Of a stretch of 64,000 bases of DNA, positions 26,639-34,651 are shown piece by piece. Within the stretch, counting starts at the first letter, position 1. Each line of letters begins with the position of its first letter. The notes under the pieces are model-generated. The model had not been told where the DNA came from and did no database searches. It was given only the letters and a program-made list of their open reading frames with translations. The translations under genes were made by a program, and so were the position numbers. This DNA is from Chromohalobacter marismortui (lineage in GTDB: Bacteria > Pseudomonadota > Gammaproteobacteria > Pseudomonadales > Halomonadaceae), in contig NZ_SOBR01000001.1 of assembly GCF_004364315.1 (NCBI RefSeq), forward strand, positions 248,001-312,000. The letters run 5' to 3'.

Positions 26639-27040
26639 TCATTCGCCAGGGTGAAAATCGAGCGATACCGAGTTGATGCAATAACGCTGCCCGGTCGTTT
26701 CTTGTGGGCCATCGGGGAACACATGTCCCAAGTGGGCATCACAGCGCCGGCAGGTCACCTCGATGCGGCGCATGCCATGCGTCGTGTCCAAATGTTCTTC
26801 GACGGCGGCATCCGCGAGTGGACGGTCGAAGCTGGGCCAGCCACAGCCGGCATCGAACTTGTGCTCGTTCTCGAATAGCGGCGCGCCGCAGCAGATGCAG
26901 TGGTAGATGCCTTGTTCGTCGGAGACCTGGTGATCGCCGGTGAATGGGCGCTCGGTGCCTTTTTCGCGCGTCACGCGGTATTGCTCGGGCGTCAGCTGCT
27001 GTTGCCACTCGTGTTCGCTTTTCTGGACTTTCTCGCTCAT
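26639..27040 (-). CDS. msrB: Peptide-methionine (R)-S-oxide reductase
   Basis: The 133-residue enzyme reduces methionine-R-sulfoxide in proteins. It has two zinc CxxC pairs (CICC near residues 48-51 and CRRC near 97-100), [10 protein letters not shown], and the catalytic cysteine in QRYCINS. The start at 27040 is supported by a textbook AGGAGG eight bases upstream. A longer open frame to 27298 runs into the tRNA promoter and is discarded. It is divergent from the tRNA-Glu cluster. Confidence 0.96.
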   Translation of the reverse strand: MSEKVQKSEHEWQQQLTPEQYRVTREKGTERPFTGDHQVSDEQGIYHCICCGAPLFENEHKFDAGCGWPSFDRPLADAAVEEHLDTTHGMRRIEVTCRRCDAHLGHVFPDGPQETTGQRYCINSVSLDFHPGE

Positions 27041-27198
27041 TGTCGCCTCCTGCGTTGCGGATACGGTGATGCGCCATGCCGAGGCCGCGAGCCCTTGCAA
27101 CGCATCGGGGATGTCACGGCGTTTACTGGCAGTGGGCGCCACTTGATCCACAATATGGGGGCATGGCAGCGACAAGAAAAGGGTGTTCAGACAGAGGG

Positions 27199-27227
27199 TT
27201 GACACCCGCGGGGGTGCCCAGTAATAT
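27199..27227 (+). promoter_or_regulatory. Strong promoter of the tRNA-Glu/Gly/Glu cluster
   Basis: A perfect TTGACA (27199-27204) and a TAATAT (27222-27227) are spaced 17 bases apart, with a GC-rich discriminator downstream, as is usual for stable-RNA promoters under stringent control. The first tRNA begins 33 bases after the -10. Confidence 0.88.
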
Positions 27228-27259
27228 ACGCCGCACCTCGACGAGGCGAGTGACGACAC

Positions 27260-27335
27260 GTCCCATTCGTCTAGTGGCCTAGGACACTGCCCTTTCACGG
27301 CAGTAACAGGGGTTCGAACCCCCTATGGGACGCCA
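27260..27335 (+). tRNA. tRNA-Glu (anticodon TTC), copy 1
   Basis: The 76-base gene has a 7-bp acceptor stem (GTCCCAT pairing with ATGGGAC), anticodon loop CTTTCAC, the GGTTCGAAC T-arm, and an encoded CCA. It closely matches E. coli tRNA-Glu. The D-loop reads GGCCTAGG. Confidence 0.97.
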
Positions 27336-27358
27336 ACTCACCTCGTGTGGCTGGAAAT

Positions 27359-27433
27359 GCGGGAATAGCTCAGCGGTAGAGCATCGCCTTGCCAAGGCGA
27401 GGGTCGGGAGTTCGAATCTCCTTTCCCGCTCCA
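27359..27433 (+). tRNA. tRNA-Gly (anticodon GCC)
   Basis: The 75-base gene starts GCGGGAATAGCTCAG, has anticodon loop TTGCCAA and a GTTCGAATC T-arm, and ends in an encoded CCA. It lies 23 bases after the first tRNA-Glu and 6 bases before the second, so the three are one transcript. Confidence 0.97.
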
Positions 27434-27439
27434 AAATGC

Positions 27440-27515
27440 GTCCCATTCGTCTAGTGGTCCAGGACACTGCCCTTTCACGGCAGTAACAGGGGTTCGAACC
27501 CCCTATGGGACGCCA
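27440..27515 (+). tRNA. tRNA-Glu (anticodon TTC), copy 2
   Basis: The 76-base gene is identical to copy 1 except for two bases in the D-loop, which reads GGTCCAGG instead of GGCCTAGG. The anticodon loop is CTTTCAC and CCA is encoded. Confidence 0.97.
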
Positions 27516-27747
27516 CTCTTGTCGTTTCGCTTTTCATGTCGATGCGTGTCTTGCGGCCCATGCATGAGGAGGACTGCCCGTGCCGTGGGGCCTCCGAGCG
27601 ATCGAACGTCACGCGTCGAGCGCGCCTGGCGGGACGGCCGGTATCGCGGGACGTTGATTTTTCACGATATGCCCGCACTATTTGCTTTCTCTGCAAAATA
27701 TTTTCTTCGTAACGCTTTCTTCGAATATCAAGAATTGGGTGCGCCAG

Positions 27748-28710
27748 ATGGCAGAACCAGCACTGTCCATCCGCGGGCTGACCAAGGTCTACGGTAATGG
27801 CTTCAATGCCCTCAAGGGCATCGATCTCGACGTCGCCGAAGGCGACTTTTTTGCGCTTCTCGGTCCCAACGGGGCGGGCAAGTCGACGACACTGGGCATC
27901 GTCTCGTCCCTGGTGCAGAAGACGGCCGGCAGCGTGAGCGTGTTCGGTATCGATATCGACCGCGACTTCGCCAAGGCCAAGTATCACCTCGGCGTGGTGC
28001 CGCAGGAATTCAACTTCAACCAGTTCGAGAAGGTCGAGGACATCGTTCTGACCCAGGCGGGCTATTACGGCATGCCGATGCGCGAGGCCAAGCCGCGCGC
28101 CGAGCAGCTGCTGCGCGATCTCGGTCTGTGGGACAAGCGCAAGGGGAGTGCGCGCATGCTCTCCGGCGGAATGAAGCGCCGCCTGATGATCGCGCGTGCC
28201 TTGATCCACCGCCCGCGCCTGTTGATTCTCGACGAGCCGACCGCCGGGGTGGATATCGAGTTGCGCCGCAGCATGTGGGAGTTCATGCAGCGGATCAATC
28301 GTGAAGGCACCACCATCATCCTCACCACGCACTATCTGGAAGAGGCCGAGAGCCTGTGCCGCAACATCGCCATCATCAACCATGGCGATATCGTCCAGAA
28401 CACCAGCGTGCGTGATCTGCTGGCCCAGCTCAACACCGAGACCTTCCTGCTCGATCTGGCCCGGCCGGTCGAGACCGCGCCGGAACTGGAAGGCTTCAGC
28501 GTGGAGCGTGTCGACGCCACGCAACTGGCGCTGTCGGTCGCGCGTGGCCAGCGCCTCAACGACGCCTTCGCGCAATTCTCCGCGCAGGGCTTCGAAATCG
28601 TCTCGATGCGCAATCGCGCCAACCGTCTGGAGGAAATGTTCGTGTCGATGGTCGAGCACGCCAATGCCGAAAGCGGCCGATCCACCGACAAGGTGGAGGT
28701 GCGTTCATGA
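27748..28710 (+). CDS. yadG: ABC-2 exporter ATP-binding protein (YadG-like)
   Basis: The 320-residue protein has a full ABC ATPase: Walker A GPNGAGKST (around residues 40-48), Q-loop, signature LSGGMKRR, Walker B LLILDEPTAGVD, and switch His in LTTHYLEEAE. The arrangement and the C-terminal LEEMFVSMVE segment match YadG-type exporters. It energises the adjacent permease; the substrate is unknown. No good ribosome site is seen before the ATG at 27748. An upstream in-frame ATG at 27682 adds 22 residues unlike the family. The next gene overlaps by four bases (ATGA). Confidence 0.9.
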   Translation: MAEPALSIRGLTKVYGNGFNALKGIDLDVAEGDFFALLGPNGAGKSTTLGIVSSLVQKTAGSVSVFGIDIDRDFAKAKYHLGVVPQEFNFNQFEKVEDIVLTQAGYYGMPMREAKPRAEQLLRDLGLWDKRKGSARMLSGGMKRRLMIARALIHRPRLLILDEPTAGVDIELRRSMWEFMQRINREGTTIILTTHYLEEAESLCRNIAIINHGDIVQNTSVRDLLAQLNTETFLLDLARPVETAPELEGFSVERVDATQLALSVARGQRLNDAFAQFSAQGFEIVSMRNRANRLEEMFVSMVEHANAESGRSTDKVEVRS

Positions 28711-29480
28711 ATGCCTGGCAGACCTGGATCGCGCTTTGGACCCTGGTGACCAAGGAGGTGCGCCGCTACATGCGCATCTGGCCGCAGACGCTGCTGCCGC
28801 CTTCGATCACCATGACCATGTACTTCATCATCTTCGGTAATCTGATCGGCTCGCGCATCGGGCCCATGGACGATATTCCCTACATCGATTACATCGTGCC
28901 CGGTCTGATCATGATGGCGGTGATCACCAACAGCTACTCCAACGTGGCCTCGAGCTTCTTCTCCAACAAGTTCCAGCGCAGCGTCGAGGAGATGATGGTC
29001 TCGCCGATGCCCAACTGGGTGATTCTCGCCGGTTTCGTGGTCGGCGGCGCATCGCGCGGCCTGGCCGTGGGCTTGATCGTCACCGTGGTCTCGATGTTCT
29101 TCACCGACCTCTCGATTCACCATCCCTGGGTGACCATCGGGGTGGTGATCATGACGGCATTGCTGTTTTCCATCGGCGGGTTCATCAACGCCCTGGTGGC
29201 GCACAAGTTCGACGACATCTCGATCGTGCCGATCTTCGTGCTGACGCCGCTCACCTACCTGGGCGGGGTGTTCTACTCGATCAACATGCTGCCGAACTTC
29301 TGGCAGGGCGTGTCGATGGTCAATCCCATTCTGTACATGGTCAACGCCTTCCGCTACGGCATTCTGGGCGTCTCGGACATCCCGGTCGGCGGGGCGCTGG
29401 TGGCCATCGCGGTGTTCATCGTCGTGTTCTTCGCGCTGGGGCTGTGGATGCTCGACCGTGGCAAGGGGATCCGGAGCTGA
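28707..29480 (+). CDS. yadH: ABC-2 exporter permease (YadH-like)
   Basis: The 257-residue integral membrane protein has about six hydrophobic helices and the ABC-2 permease pattern, including YIDYIVPGLIMMAVI, SSFFSNKFQRSVEEMMVSP and LTYLGGVFYSINMLP. It forms the channel for the preceding ATPase, whose stop it overlaps (ATGA at 28707). queF begins one base after its stop, so the three genes form one transcription unit, although queF is functionally unrelated. Confidence 0.92.
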   Translation: MNAWQTWIALWTLVTKEVRRYMRIWPQTLLPPSITMTMYFIIFGNLIGSRIGPMDDIPYIDYIVPGLIMMAVITNSYSNVASSFFSNKFQRSVEEMMVSPMPNWVILAGFVVGGASRGLAVGLIVTVVSMFFTDLSIHHPWVTIGVVIMTALLFSIGGFINALVAHKFDDISIVPIFVLTPLTYLGGVFYSINMLPNFWQGVSMVNPILYMVNAFRYGILGVSDIPVGGALVAIAVFIVVFFALGLWMLDRGKGIRS

Positions 29481-29481
29481 C

Positions 29482-30315
29482 ATGAGCGAACGTGACGAAA
29501 CCCTGGAGCATGCGCCGCTGGGCCGCGAGTCCGCGTATCCCGAACACTACGACGCCGGCCTGCTGTTTCCCATTCCCCGGCAGGCCAACCGCGCGCCGCT
29601 GGGGCTCGATGATGCCGCGCTGCCGTTCGAGGGCGAGGACGAGTGGCACGCCTTCGAGCTTTCCTGGCTCGACGCGAAGGGCAAGCCGATCGTCGCCGTG
29701 GCCCGGTTTCGGCTGCCCGCCGACTCGCCCTCGCTGATCGAGTCGAAGTCCTGGAAGCTGTACCTCAACGGCTTCAATCAGACGCGCTTCGACAGCCGCG
29801 AGGCGGTGATCGGCACGCTCGAGCGTGACCTGGCCCAGGCGGCGGGCGCGCCGGTAACGGTAGAGCTGTTCGGCGTCGAAGACGAGGCGCTGACTCCGCG
29901 CGCGCTGCCCGGCGAGTGCCTGGACGATCTCGACGTGAGCATCGAGCACTACACGCCCACACCTGAGCTGATCGAAGTCGGCGAAGAGATCGTCGACGAA
30001 ACGCTGCATTCGCACCTGCTCAAGTCCAACTGCCCGGTGACCGGCCAGCCCGACTGGGGCAGCGTGCTGATCCGGTACCGCGGCCCCCGGCTTGCGCGCG
30101 AGGCCTTGCTGAAGTACCTGATCTCCTACCGGCAGCATCAGGACTTTCACGAGCACTGCGTCGAGCACCTGTTCGTCGATCTCATGGCGCGGGCCAGGCC
30201 GGAGCGGCTGTTGGTCATGGCGCGCTACGTGAGGCGGGGCGGGCTGGATATCAGCCCCTGGCGGGGCACGCCCGGCGAACGGCCGCCCACGCCACTCCGG
30301 CTGGCGCGTCAATGA
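29482..30315 (+). CDS. queF: NADPH-dependent 7-cyano-7-deazaguanine reductase
   Basis: The 277-residue protein is the long (YqfB-type, two-domain) form of QueF, which reduces preQ0 to preQ1 for queuosine tRNA modification. It has the QueF motif ESKSWKLYLNGFNQTRF in the N-terminal domain, the substrate-binding Cys184 in SNCPVTGQPDWG, and the QHQDFHEHCVEHLF segment. E. coli QueF is 282 residues. The ATG at 29482 immediately follows the permease stop. An in-frame ATG at 29458 lies inside the permease gene and is not chosen. Confidence 0.95.
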   Translation: MSERDETLEHAPLGRESAYPEHYDAGLLFPIPRQANRAPLGLDDAALPFEGEDEWHAFELSWLDAKGKPIVAVARFRLPADSPSLIESKSWKLYLNGFNQTRFDSREAVIGTLERDLAQAAGAPVTVELFGVEDEALTPRALPGECLDDLDVSIEHYTPTPELIEVGEEIVDETLHSHLLKSNCPVTGQPDWGSVLIRYRGPRLAREALLKYLISYRQHQDFHEHCVEHLFVDLMARARPERLLVMARYVRRGGLDISPWRGTPGERPPTPLRLARQ

Positions 30316-30398
30316 GCGTGCAAACTGACGCCATGCATTGAACACCGGCGGCGTCGGCCGCACATCATTACCCTATTCAGACGGCCAAGGAGATGTTC

Positions 30399-30959
30399 AT
30401 GGATGCCATGACCTTACTGCACGAGCGCAGCTCGATGGGGAAACTGGCCGCGCCCGCCCCCGACCGCGATCAATTGGATGCACTGTATCGTGCCGCCTTG
30501 CGTGCGCCCGATCACGACGCCCTGACGCCATGGCGGTTCATCGAGTTTTCCGGGGAAGGGCTCGACCGGCTGGGTGAGCTGTATGCCAAGGCCGAACAGC
30601 GTCTCAATCCGCACATCGACGACGGCCACCTGGAGGCCGCGCGCAAGAAGCCCAAGCGTGCGCCGATGATCATCGCGGTGATCGCCAAGGTCACGCCCGA
30701 TCACCCCAAGGTGCCGCGTATCGAGCAGCTGCTTTCCGCCGGTTGCGCGGCGCATGGCATCCTGCTCGCGGCGCAGGCGCAAGGCCTGGGCGCCATGTGG
30801 CGCACCGGCCACTACGCCTTCGACCCCACCGTGCGTGAAGGCCTCGGCCTCGCCGAAGACGACGAACTGGTCGGCTTTCTGTATCTCGGCCAGATGGGCG
30901 GGCGCCACAAGCCGCTGCCCGAACGCGATCCGAGTGACTTCGTCGAGCGCTGGTCGTGA
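30399..30959 (+). CDS. Nitroreductase-family FMN oxidoreductase, YdjA-like
   Basis: The 186-residue protein matches the small YdjA branch of the nitroreductase family: RSSMGKL near the N-terminus, the ALRAPDHDALTPWRFI segment for FMN binding, and GLGAMWRTG and GFLYLGQMGGR in the C-terminal half. It likely reduces quinones or nitroaromatics using NAD(P)H. The physiological substrate is not evident. AAGGAG at 30387-30392 supports the ATG at 30399 rather than the closer ATG at 30393. The next gene overlaps its stop by four bases (GTGA). Confidence 0.87.
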   Translation: MDAMTLLHERSSMGKLAAPAPDRDQLDALYRAALRAPDHDALTPWRFIEFSGEGLDRLGELYAKAEQRLNPHIDDGHLEAARKKPKRAPMIIAVIAKVTPDHPKVPRIEQLLSAGCAAHGILLAAQAQGLGAMWRTGHYAFDPTVREGLGLAEDDELVGFLYLGQMGGRHKPLPERDPSDFVERWS

Positions 30960-31465
30960 ACGGTACGCCACGCCGCCCGGGGGTGATGCACCCCCGCTTG
31001 CCGTTGCCCGAGGCCAGCGACGGAGACGACCTCGAGGGCTTTCTCGCCTGGTTGCGCGAGGCGATCCCGCAGGTCGCGCATTACGGCATTCACTCGCCCG
31101 CCTGGGACGCGACGACGCTCCACTGGCAAGTTGCGCTGGACGCCAACCTCAATGACAAGGGCACCGGCTTCGGCGGTGCGCTCGCCGCCGAAACCACGCT
31201 GCTCGGCTGGTGCTGGACGACACTTTGGCTGCGTGCCCGGGGCAGGGCGCAAGACGTGGTGATCGCCGAAGGCCAGCAGCGTTTTCTCGCCCCCGTCACC
31301 ACGGACTATCACATGCAGTGTTTCCCTCTCGAAGCCGACGGCATCGCCCGGCTGGAGGCCTCGCTGGCGGAGAAGGGGCGAGGACGCATCAAGCTCGTTC
31401 AGCGCGTCTACTGCGGCGACACCCTCTGCATGGAAGCCCAGGGCAGCTACGCGGTACTCAAGTGA
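30956..31465 (+). CDS. Hotdog-fold thioesterase, YiiD_C-like
   Basis: The 169-residue protein resembles the YiiD C-terminal domain family of hotdog thioesterases, with GTGFGGALAAETTLLGWCWTT forming the central helix and a QQRFLAPVT-type strand after it. It may hydrolyse an acyl-CoA or acyl-ACP, but no substrate can be inferred. The start is the GTG at 30956 overlapping the nitroreductase stop. An ATG at 30986, preceded by GGGGGTG, is a plausible alternative that removes 10 residues. The gene is followed by the tRNA-Ser promoter. Confidence 0.78.
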   Translation: MNGTPRRPGVMHPRLPLPEASDGDDLEGFLAWLREAIPQVAHYGIHSPAWDATTLHWQVALDANLNDKGTGFGGALAAETTLLGWCWTTLWLRARGRAQDVVIAEGQQRFLAPVTTDYHMQCFPLEADGIARLEASLAEKGRGRIKLVQRVYCGDTLCMEAQGSYAVLK

Positions 31466-31489
31466 TTCCCCGCCGAAAAGGAAAATCGC

Positions 31490-31518
31490 TTGCAAAACAG
31501 CACTTAGCTCGATAGTAT
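31490..31518 (+). promoter_or_regulatory. Promoter of tRNA-Ser
   Basis: TTGCAA (31490-31495) and TAGTAT (31513-31518) are spaced 17 bases apart with a GC-rich discriminator (GTGCGCC). The tRNA starts 55 bases downstream. Confidence 0.75.
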
Positions 31519-31572
31519 GTGCGCCGTTCTGACGGACAAGGCCCAAGGCCATTCGGCGGAACGACAATTTGC

Positions 31573-31660
31573 GGAGGGGTGTCCGAGTGGTCGAAGGAGC
31601 GCGCCTGGAAAGCGCGTAAGTCGAAAGGCTTCGAGGGTTCGAATCCCTCCCCCTCCGCCA
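31573..31660 (+). tRNA. tRNA-Ser (anticodon GGA)
   Basis: This 88-base class II tRNA has acceptor stem GGAGGGG/CCCCTCC, anticodon loop CTGGAAA, a long variable arm (TCGAAAGGCTTCGA region), GGTTCGAATCC T-arm, discriminator G and encoded CCA. It borders the accessory patch downstream. Confidence 0.97.
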
Positions 31661-31672
31661 AGATTTTTGATT

Positions 31673-31700
31673 AAGCCGCTGATTTCAGCGGCTTTTTTGT
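31673..31700 (+). terminator. Rho-independent terminator of tRNA-Ser
   Basis: A 9-bp stem (AAGCCGCTG at 31673-31681, CAGCGGCTT at 31686-31694) with a 4-base loop is followed by a T-run. Confidence 0.9.
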
Positions 31701-31739
31701 GTCTGCCTTTTGGGAGGGCCATCCCAGGCTATGGGCCTG

Positions 31740-32816
31740 TTATTCGAGGTATTCGCTCACAGTCGTTTTCAGTTGATCTTTGTGCTGAAAGAGGTCGCTG
31801 ACGGAATCTATCTCGATGCGGCTTTCTTGTTTGTCGGTGAAGAAGCCTACCCGTTTGACTGACTTCGCGTTGAAGTGGAAGCGGCAGATGGGCTTGCGGT
31901 TGTTGTCGTCGAGGAGCACTGCGCAGTAGGACTTCGCATCGCGCATGGTTATACGGCTGACATCGACTTGTTCTGCGAGCAGTGATCGAATGATGTTATA
32001 GGCGTCGATTTCTTCTTGGGTAGTGATGATTCCATCATCATCAGGCTCGGGCTCTTGCGACGAACCTTCGGAAGTCGAGGTAGGGTGGGGCGCATCGATA
32101 TCGTTGCTGGCCAGAGCGCCACGTAGTCGCTGGGCGACTTGCTCTTTGATATAGAGCTTGCCTGCTTCCTTGATGATCGGCGTGAATTCTTCGACCACTT
32201 GCCGTGTCTGGCGGCCCTCGTAGATCTTGCCCACTACGAACTTGACGAATTCTTCCGGTGTGTCTCGGAAGACTTCACCAATGGCCTGTTTGGCAAGGTT
32301 GGTGTACTTGAGCCGGTTGGCCGTACTGAGAATGGCATCAACATCGAAATTGGGCTTGGTGAATTTCTGAAGCTCGTCGATATCCTGTTCGTTAAAGTCT
32401 TCCAGGTTAAAAGTGAAAAAGGGGCGCGTGTCCAGCTTGTTCTCGGAGTCCAGGTCAGAATAGAAGCGGTACTCAAAGCCGTTCGTCAAGATGGCGAATT
32501 TGGCATCCGTGCAAGCAAAATAACGATAGAGTTGGTTGTACTGGACGTTGGCGAGATTGGTGCCCAAGGGTTTGCATTCCATGAGAATCGAAATGTTGCC
32601 ATCTGCACGAATGGCGTAATCGACCTTTTCCCCCTTCTTGGTGCCTACATCCGCCGTGAATTCTGGCACTACCTCTCGGGTATCAAAGGGATCGTATCCA
32701 AGCGAGTTGATGAAGGGGAGTACTAAAGCCGTCTTGGTCGCTTCCTCGTTCTTGATGTGTTCGACCTGTTCTTCACCACGACGTGCGATGCCATAAAGCT
32801 TCTCGCTCAAGTCCAT
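31740..32816 (-). CDS. Stand-alone HsdR_N-type (PD-(D/E)xK) nuclease-domain protein
   Basis: The 358-residue protein resembles the N-terminal domain of type I restriction HsdR subunits. It carries a PD-(D/E)xK-like core, Asp67 then Glu80-x-Lys82 (VDYAI ... LMECKPLG), followed by ALTNGFEYRFYSD-like strand order. The HsdR helicase motor is absent, and no HsdM or HsdS gene is nearby. The C-terminal part (residues ~255-358), after a Ser/Glu/Asp-rich linker, ends in a small domain seen in similar stand-alone proteins. The gene is lower in G+C than its neighbours and sits directly beside tRNA-Ser, suggesting acquisition. Family members are often annotated as type I restriction enzymes, but the role here is unknown. 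Confidence 0.8.
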   Translation of the reverse strand: MDLSEKLYGIARRGEEQVEHIKNEEATKTALVLPFINSLGYDPFDTREVVPEFTADVGTKKGEKVDYAIRADGNISILMECKPLGTNLANVQYNQLYRYFACTDAKFAILTNGFEYRFYSDLDSENKLDTRPFFTFNLEDFNEQDIDELQKFTKPNFDVDAILSTANRLKYTNLAKQAIGEVFRDTPEEFVKFVVGKIYEGRQTRQVVEEFTPIIKEAGKLYIKEQVAQRLRGALASNDIDAPHPTSTSEGSSQEPEPDDDGIITTQEEIDAYNIIRSLLAEQVDVSRITMRDAKSYCAVLLDDNNRKPICRFHFNAKSVKRVGFFTDKQESRIEIDSVSDLFQHKDQLKTTVSEYLE

Positions 32817-33025
32817 GATGCCCCCTGTGTTTAGTTTTTGGCTTATAGATAACTTTACATTACGCGAAGTTTCCTGAGTTTACCAAAAGACCAAAGTCAA
32901 ATGAGAGCCTCGTCCTGTCGGCTCCCATGCTGTCCTATCCAGGCGGCCAAGCCCGGCCGCTGATATAGCCGCGGCAGGAAAGGGTCCATCAGGGGAGAAT
33001 AGAGACGGTATGATATTGAGGACGC

Positions 33026-33550
33026 TTAGCGCTCGAGCATCCGGTGTAGCGTGTCGTCACGCCGAATCAACCGGTGGTAGCCGGCCATGAGGATATGCCC
33101 GGTCACCAACGCGGAGAGGAACCAGGAAAGTGGCGCATGGAGCTGGCCGAACGTGGCGGCCCAGGACACATCGGCGTCGGTCCAATACGCCGTGCCGAAG
33201 ACATAGACGCCGTAGCCTGACCCCCAGGTGAATGCCATGCCCGAGAGCGGCATCAGCAACAGCACCAGATACATCAGCGCGTGCCCCCATATCGCCGCCT
33301 TTTGCAGTGCGCCACGGTGCTCCGGCCGGTGCCTGAGCTGCGAGATGGCCCACAACGTGCGCATGGCCATCAAGGCGAGAATGCCGACGCCGATGGTCGT
33401 GTGCCACTGCACGACAGCCTGACTGTAGACGTTTCCCTCCCACAGGATATTGAAGAACGAGCTGGTCAGCTGAAGGATGACCAGAATCGCGATGAGCCAG
33501 TGCAGGCATCGAGTGATGCTGCCGTAGTAGCTGGGTGAGTCACGCAGCAT
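33026..33550 (-). CDS. Cytochrome b561
   Basis: The 174-residue protein has four transmembrane helices and the conserved His residues of prokaryotic cytochrome b561: His17 in RCLHWL, His50 in QWHTTIG, and further His in WGHALMY, QLHAPLS and GHILMAGYH. These di-haem proteins move electrons between quinol and periplasmic acceptors such as superoxide. The start at 33550 gives MLRDSPSYYGSITRCLHWLI, typical for the family. It stands alone between the nuclease-domain gene and the CDF remnant. Confidence 0.9.
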   Translation of the reverse strand: MLRDSPSYYGSITRCLHWLIAILVILQLTSSFFNILWEGNVYSQAVVQWHTTIGVGILALMAMRTLWAISQLRHRPEHRGALQKAAIWGHALMYLVLLLMPLSGMAFTWGSGYGVYVFGTAYWTDADVSWAATFGQLHAPLSWFLSALVTGHILMAGYHRLIRRDDTLHRMLER

Positions 33551-33623
33551 GGCGTCAATCCGGTTTAAATATAATGCTTCATATTCTCATCTTTGGATGC
33601 AGATTTCCTCAGCGATGTCTCGC

Positions 33624-33706
33624 TATATGGCTCGATGGCTTTGCTAGCCAATGGCCTTCACATGGGCCCTCATGCCACGGCCTTGGGTATCGCAGCATTC
33701 GCCTAT
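33624..33706 (+). pseudogene. Remnant of a cation-diffusion-facilitator (CDF) gene
   Basis: These 83 bases align without gaps to 34791-34873 of the intact CDF gene at 34652, with seven mismatches. Five are synonymous; in the remnant frame the peptide reads LYGSMALLANGLHMGPHATA, with Asp changed to Asn in the metal-binding ADGLH motif and Ser changed to Pro. Similarity stops abruptly on both sides, so only part of transmembrane helices 1-2 survives. It is a fossil of a related copy, not a functional gene. Confidence 0.88.
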
Positions 33707-33748
33707 CGTTCACCAGGCCTTCGCTCTGCATCTGGTTGTCTGTTTGTT

Positions 33749-33774
33749 GAATGGTAACTTATAAGTTACCATTC
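33749..33774. promoter_or_regulatory. 26-base perfect palindrome: probable toxin-antitoxin operator
   Basis: The left arm GAATGGTAACTTA (33749-33761) is the exact reverse complement of the right arm TAAGTTACCATTC (33762-33774). It ends five bases before the toxin ATG, the position expected for autoregulation by an antitoxin. Confidence 0.8.
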
Positions 33775-33778
33775 TTCC

Positions 33779-34120
33779 ATGAGGATCGAGCTCCAAGAAT
33801 TTCTACGTGATGACGGGGCCAGCCCTTACCAAGAGTGGTTTGAAGGGCTCGATGCTCAGGCCGCGGCGAAGGTGGCCACCGCCGAGTACCGTATGTCGAT
33901 GGGCAACACATCGAACATCAAGTGGTTCGAGGGGATCGGTGAATATCGCATCGATTGGGGGCCGGGATATCGCATCTATCTGGCTCGTGATGGCGAGCAA
34001 CTGATCGTTCTGTTCGGCGGCGGTACGAAAAAACGCCAGCAGGCCGATATCGACAATGCCAAGGCGCTACGCGACGAATACAAGCGGCGCAAGCGCCAGG
34101 CGAAGCAGGGAGGGAAGTGA
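33779..34120 (+). CDS. RelE/HigB-like type II toxin
   Basis: The 113-residue basic protein matches the phage-derived Gp49/HigB-like branch of RelE toxins, annotated as addiction-module killer proteins: EFLRDDGASPYQEWFEGLD at the start, GEYRIDWGPGYRIYLARDG, and LFGGGTKKRQQADIDNA near the C-terminus. Toxins of this group typically cleave mRNA on the ribosome. It lies first in the pair, upstream of its antitoxin (HigBA-type order), behind a 26-base palindrome. No good ribosome site fits between the palindrome and the ATG. Confidence 0.87.
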   Translation: MRIELQEFLRDDGASPYQEWFEGLDAQAAAKVATAEYRMSMGNTSNIKWFEGIGEYRIDWGPGYRIYLARDGEQLIVLFGGGTKKRQQADIDNAKALRDEYKRRKRQAKQGGK

Positions 34121-34121
34121 A

Positions 34122-34445
34122 ATGGCACTGACCCGTGATTTCAAGGCGACGATTGCCGCGCGCGTCGAACGCGATCCGACGTTTGCGAAAGCCATGTTGG
34201 ATGAGGCCGTCACGCTGTTTCTCAATGGCGAGCCCGATAGCGCGCGCGCGATGCTCCGCGACCTGGTCAATGCAACCGTGGGGTTCGAGGCACTGGCCAA
34301 CGAGATTGGCAAGCCCAGCAAGAGCCTGCATCGCATGTTGTCACCGTCGGGCAATCCCGGCATGGACAATCTGTCTGCGATCATCGGTGCGCTCCGTAAG
34401 GCGCTGAAGGTTAATCTTGAAGTGCATACTGTCAGCGCGGCGTGA
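34122..34445 (+). CDS. HigA-like antitoxin / HTH regulator
   Basis: The 107-residue protein has a DUF6290/HigA-like helix-turn-helix region (FEALANEIGKPSKSLHRMLS, residues ~46-65) followed by GNPGMDNLSAIIGALRKAL, the pattern of antitoxins paired with Gp49-type toxins. It would neutralise the toxin and repress the operon at the upstream palindrome. The ATG at 34122 lies one base after the toxin stop, with GGAGGGA immediately upstream. A longer frame from 34056 lies within the toxin gene and is discarded. Confidence 0.87.
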   Translation: MALTRDFKATIAARVERDPTFAKAMLDEAVTLFLNGEPDSARAMLRDLVNATVGFEALANEIGKPSKSLHRMLSPSGNPGMDNLSAIIGALRKALKVNLEVHTVSAA

Positions 34446-34651
34446 TGCTGGCGCTGTACGCGAAAAGTAGCGCACTCGGCGGTGATCTTGCCCAGCAGCA
34501 GTGGACACCCCGAGCACATCCGGCGTTAACGGGATAGGGTGTGCAGAAACCAGGGGGTCATTACAGTTCACGCCTTGCGATATTCTGGATGCCCTGTTCT
34601 TGGCTATCCTGTTGGCAACATGTCATTGCCTGATGGCTGCGGGGAGAATCC

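Noticed and set aside
31573-34650. Genomic island integrated at tRNA-Ser with an att duplication
   Set aside because: No integrase gene and no repeat of the tRNA 3' end were found downstream, so the boundaries are not supported, though the region looks accessory.
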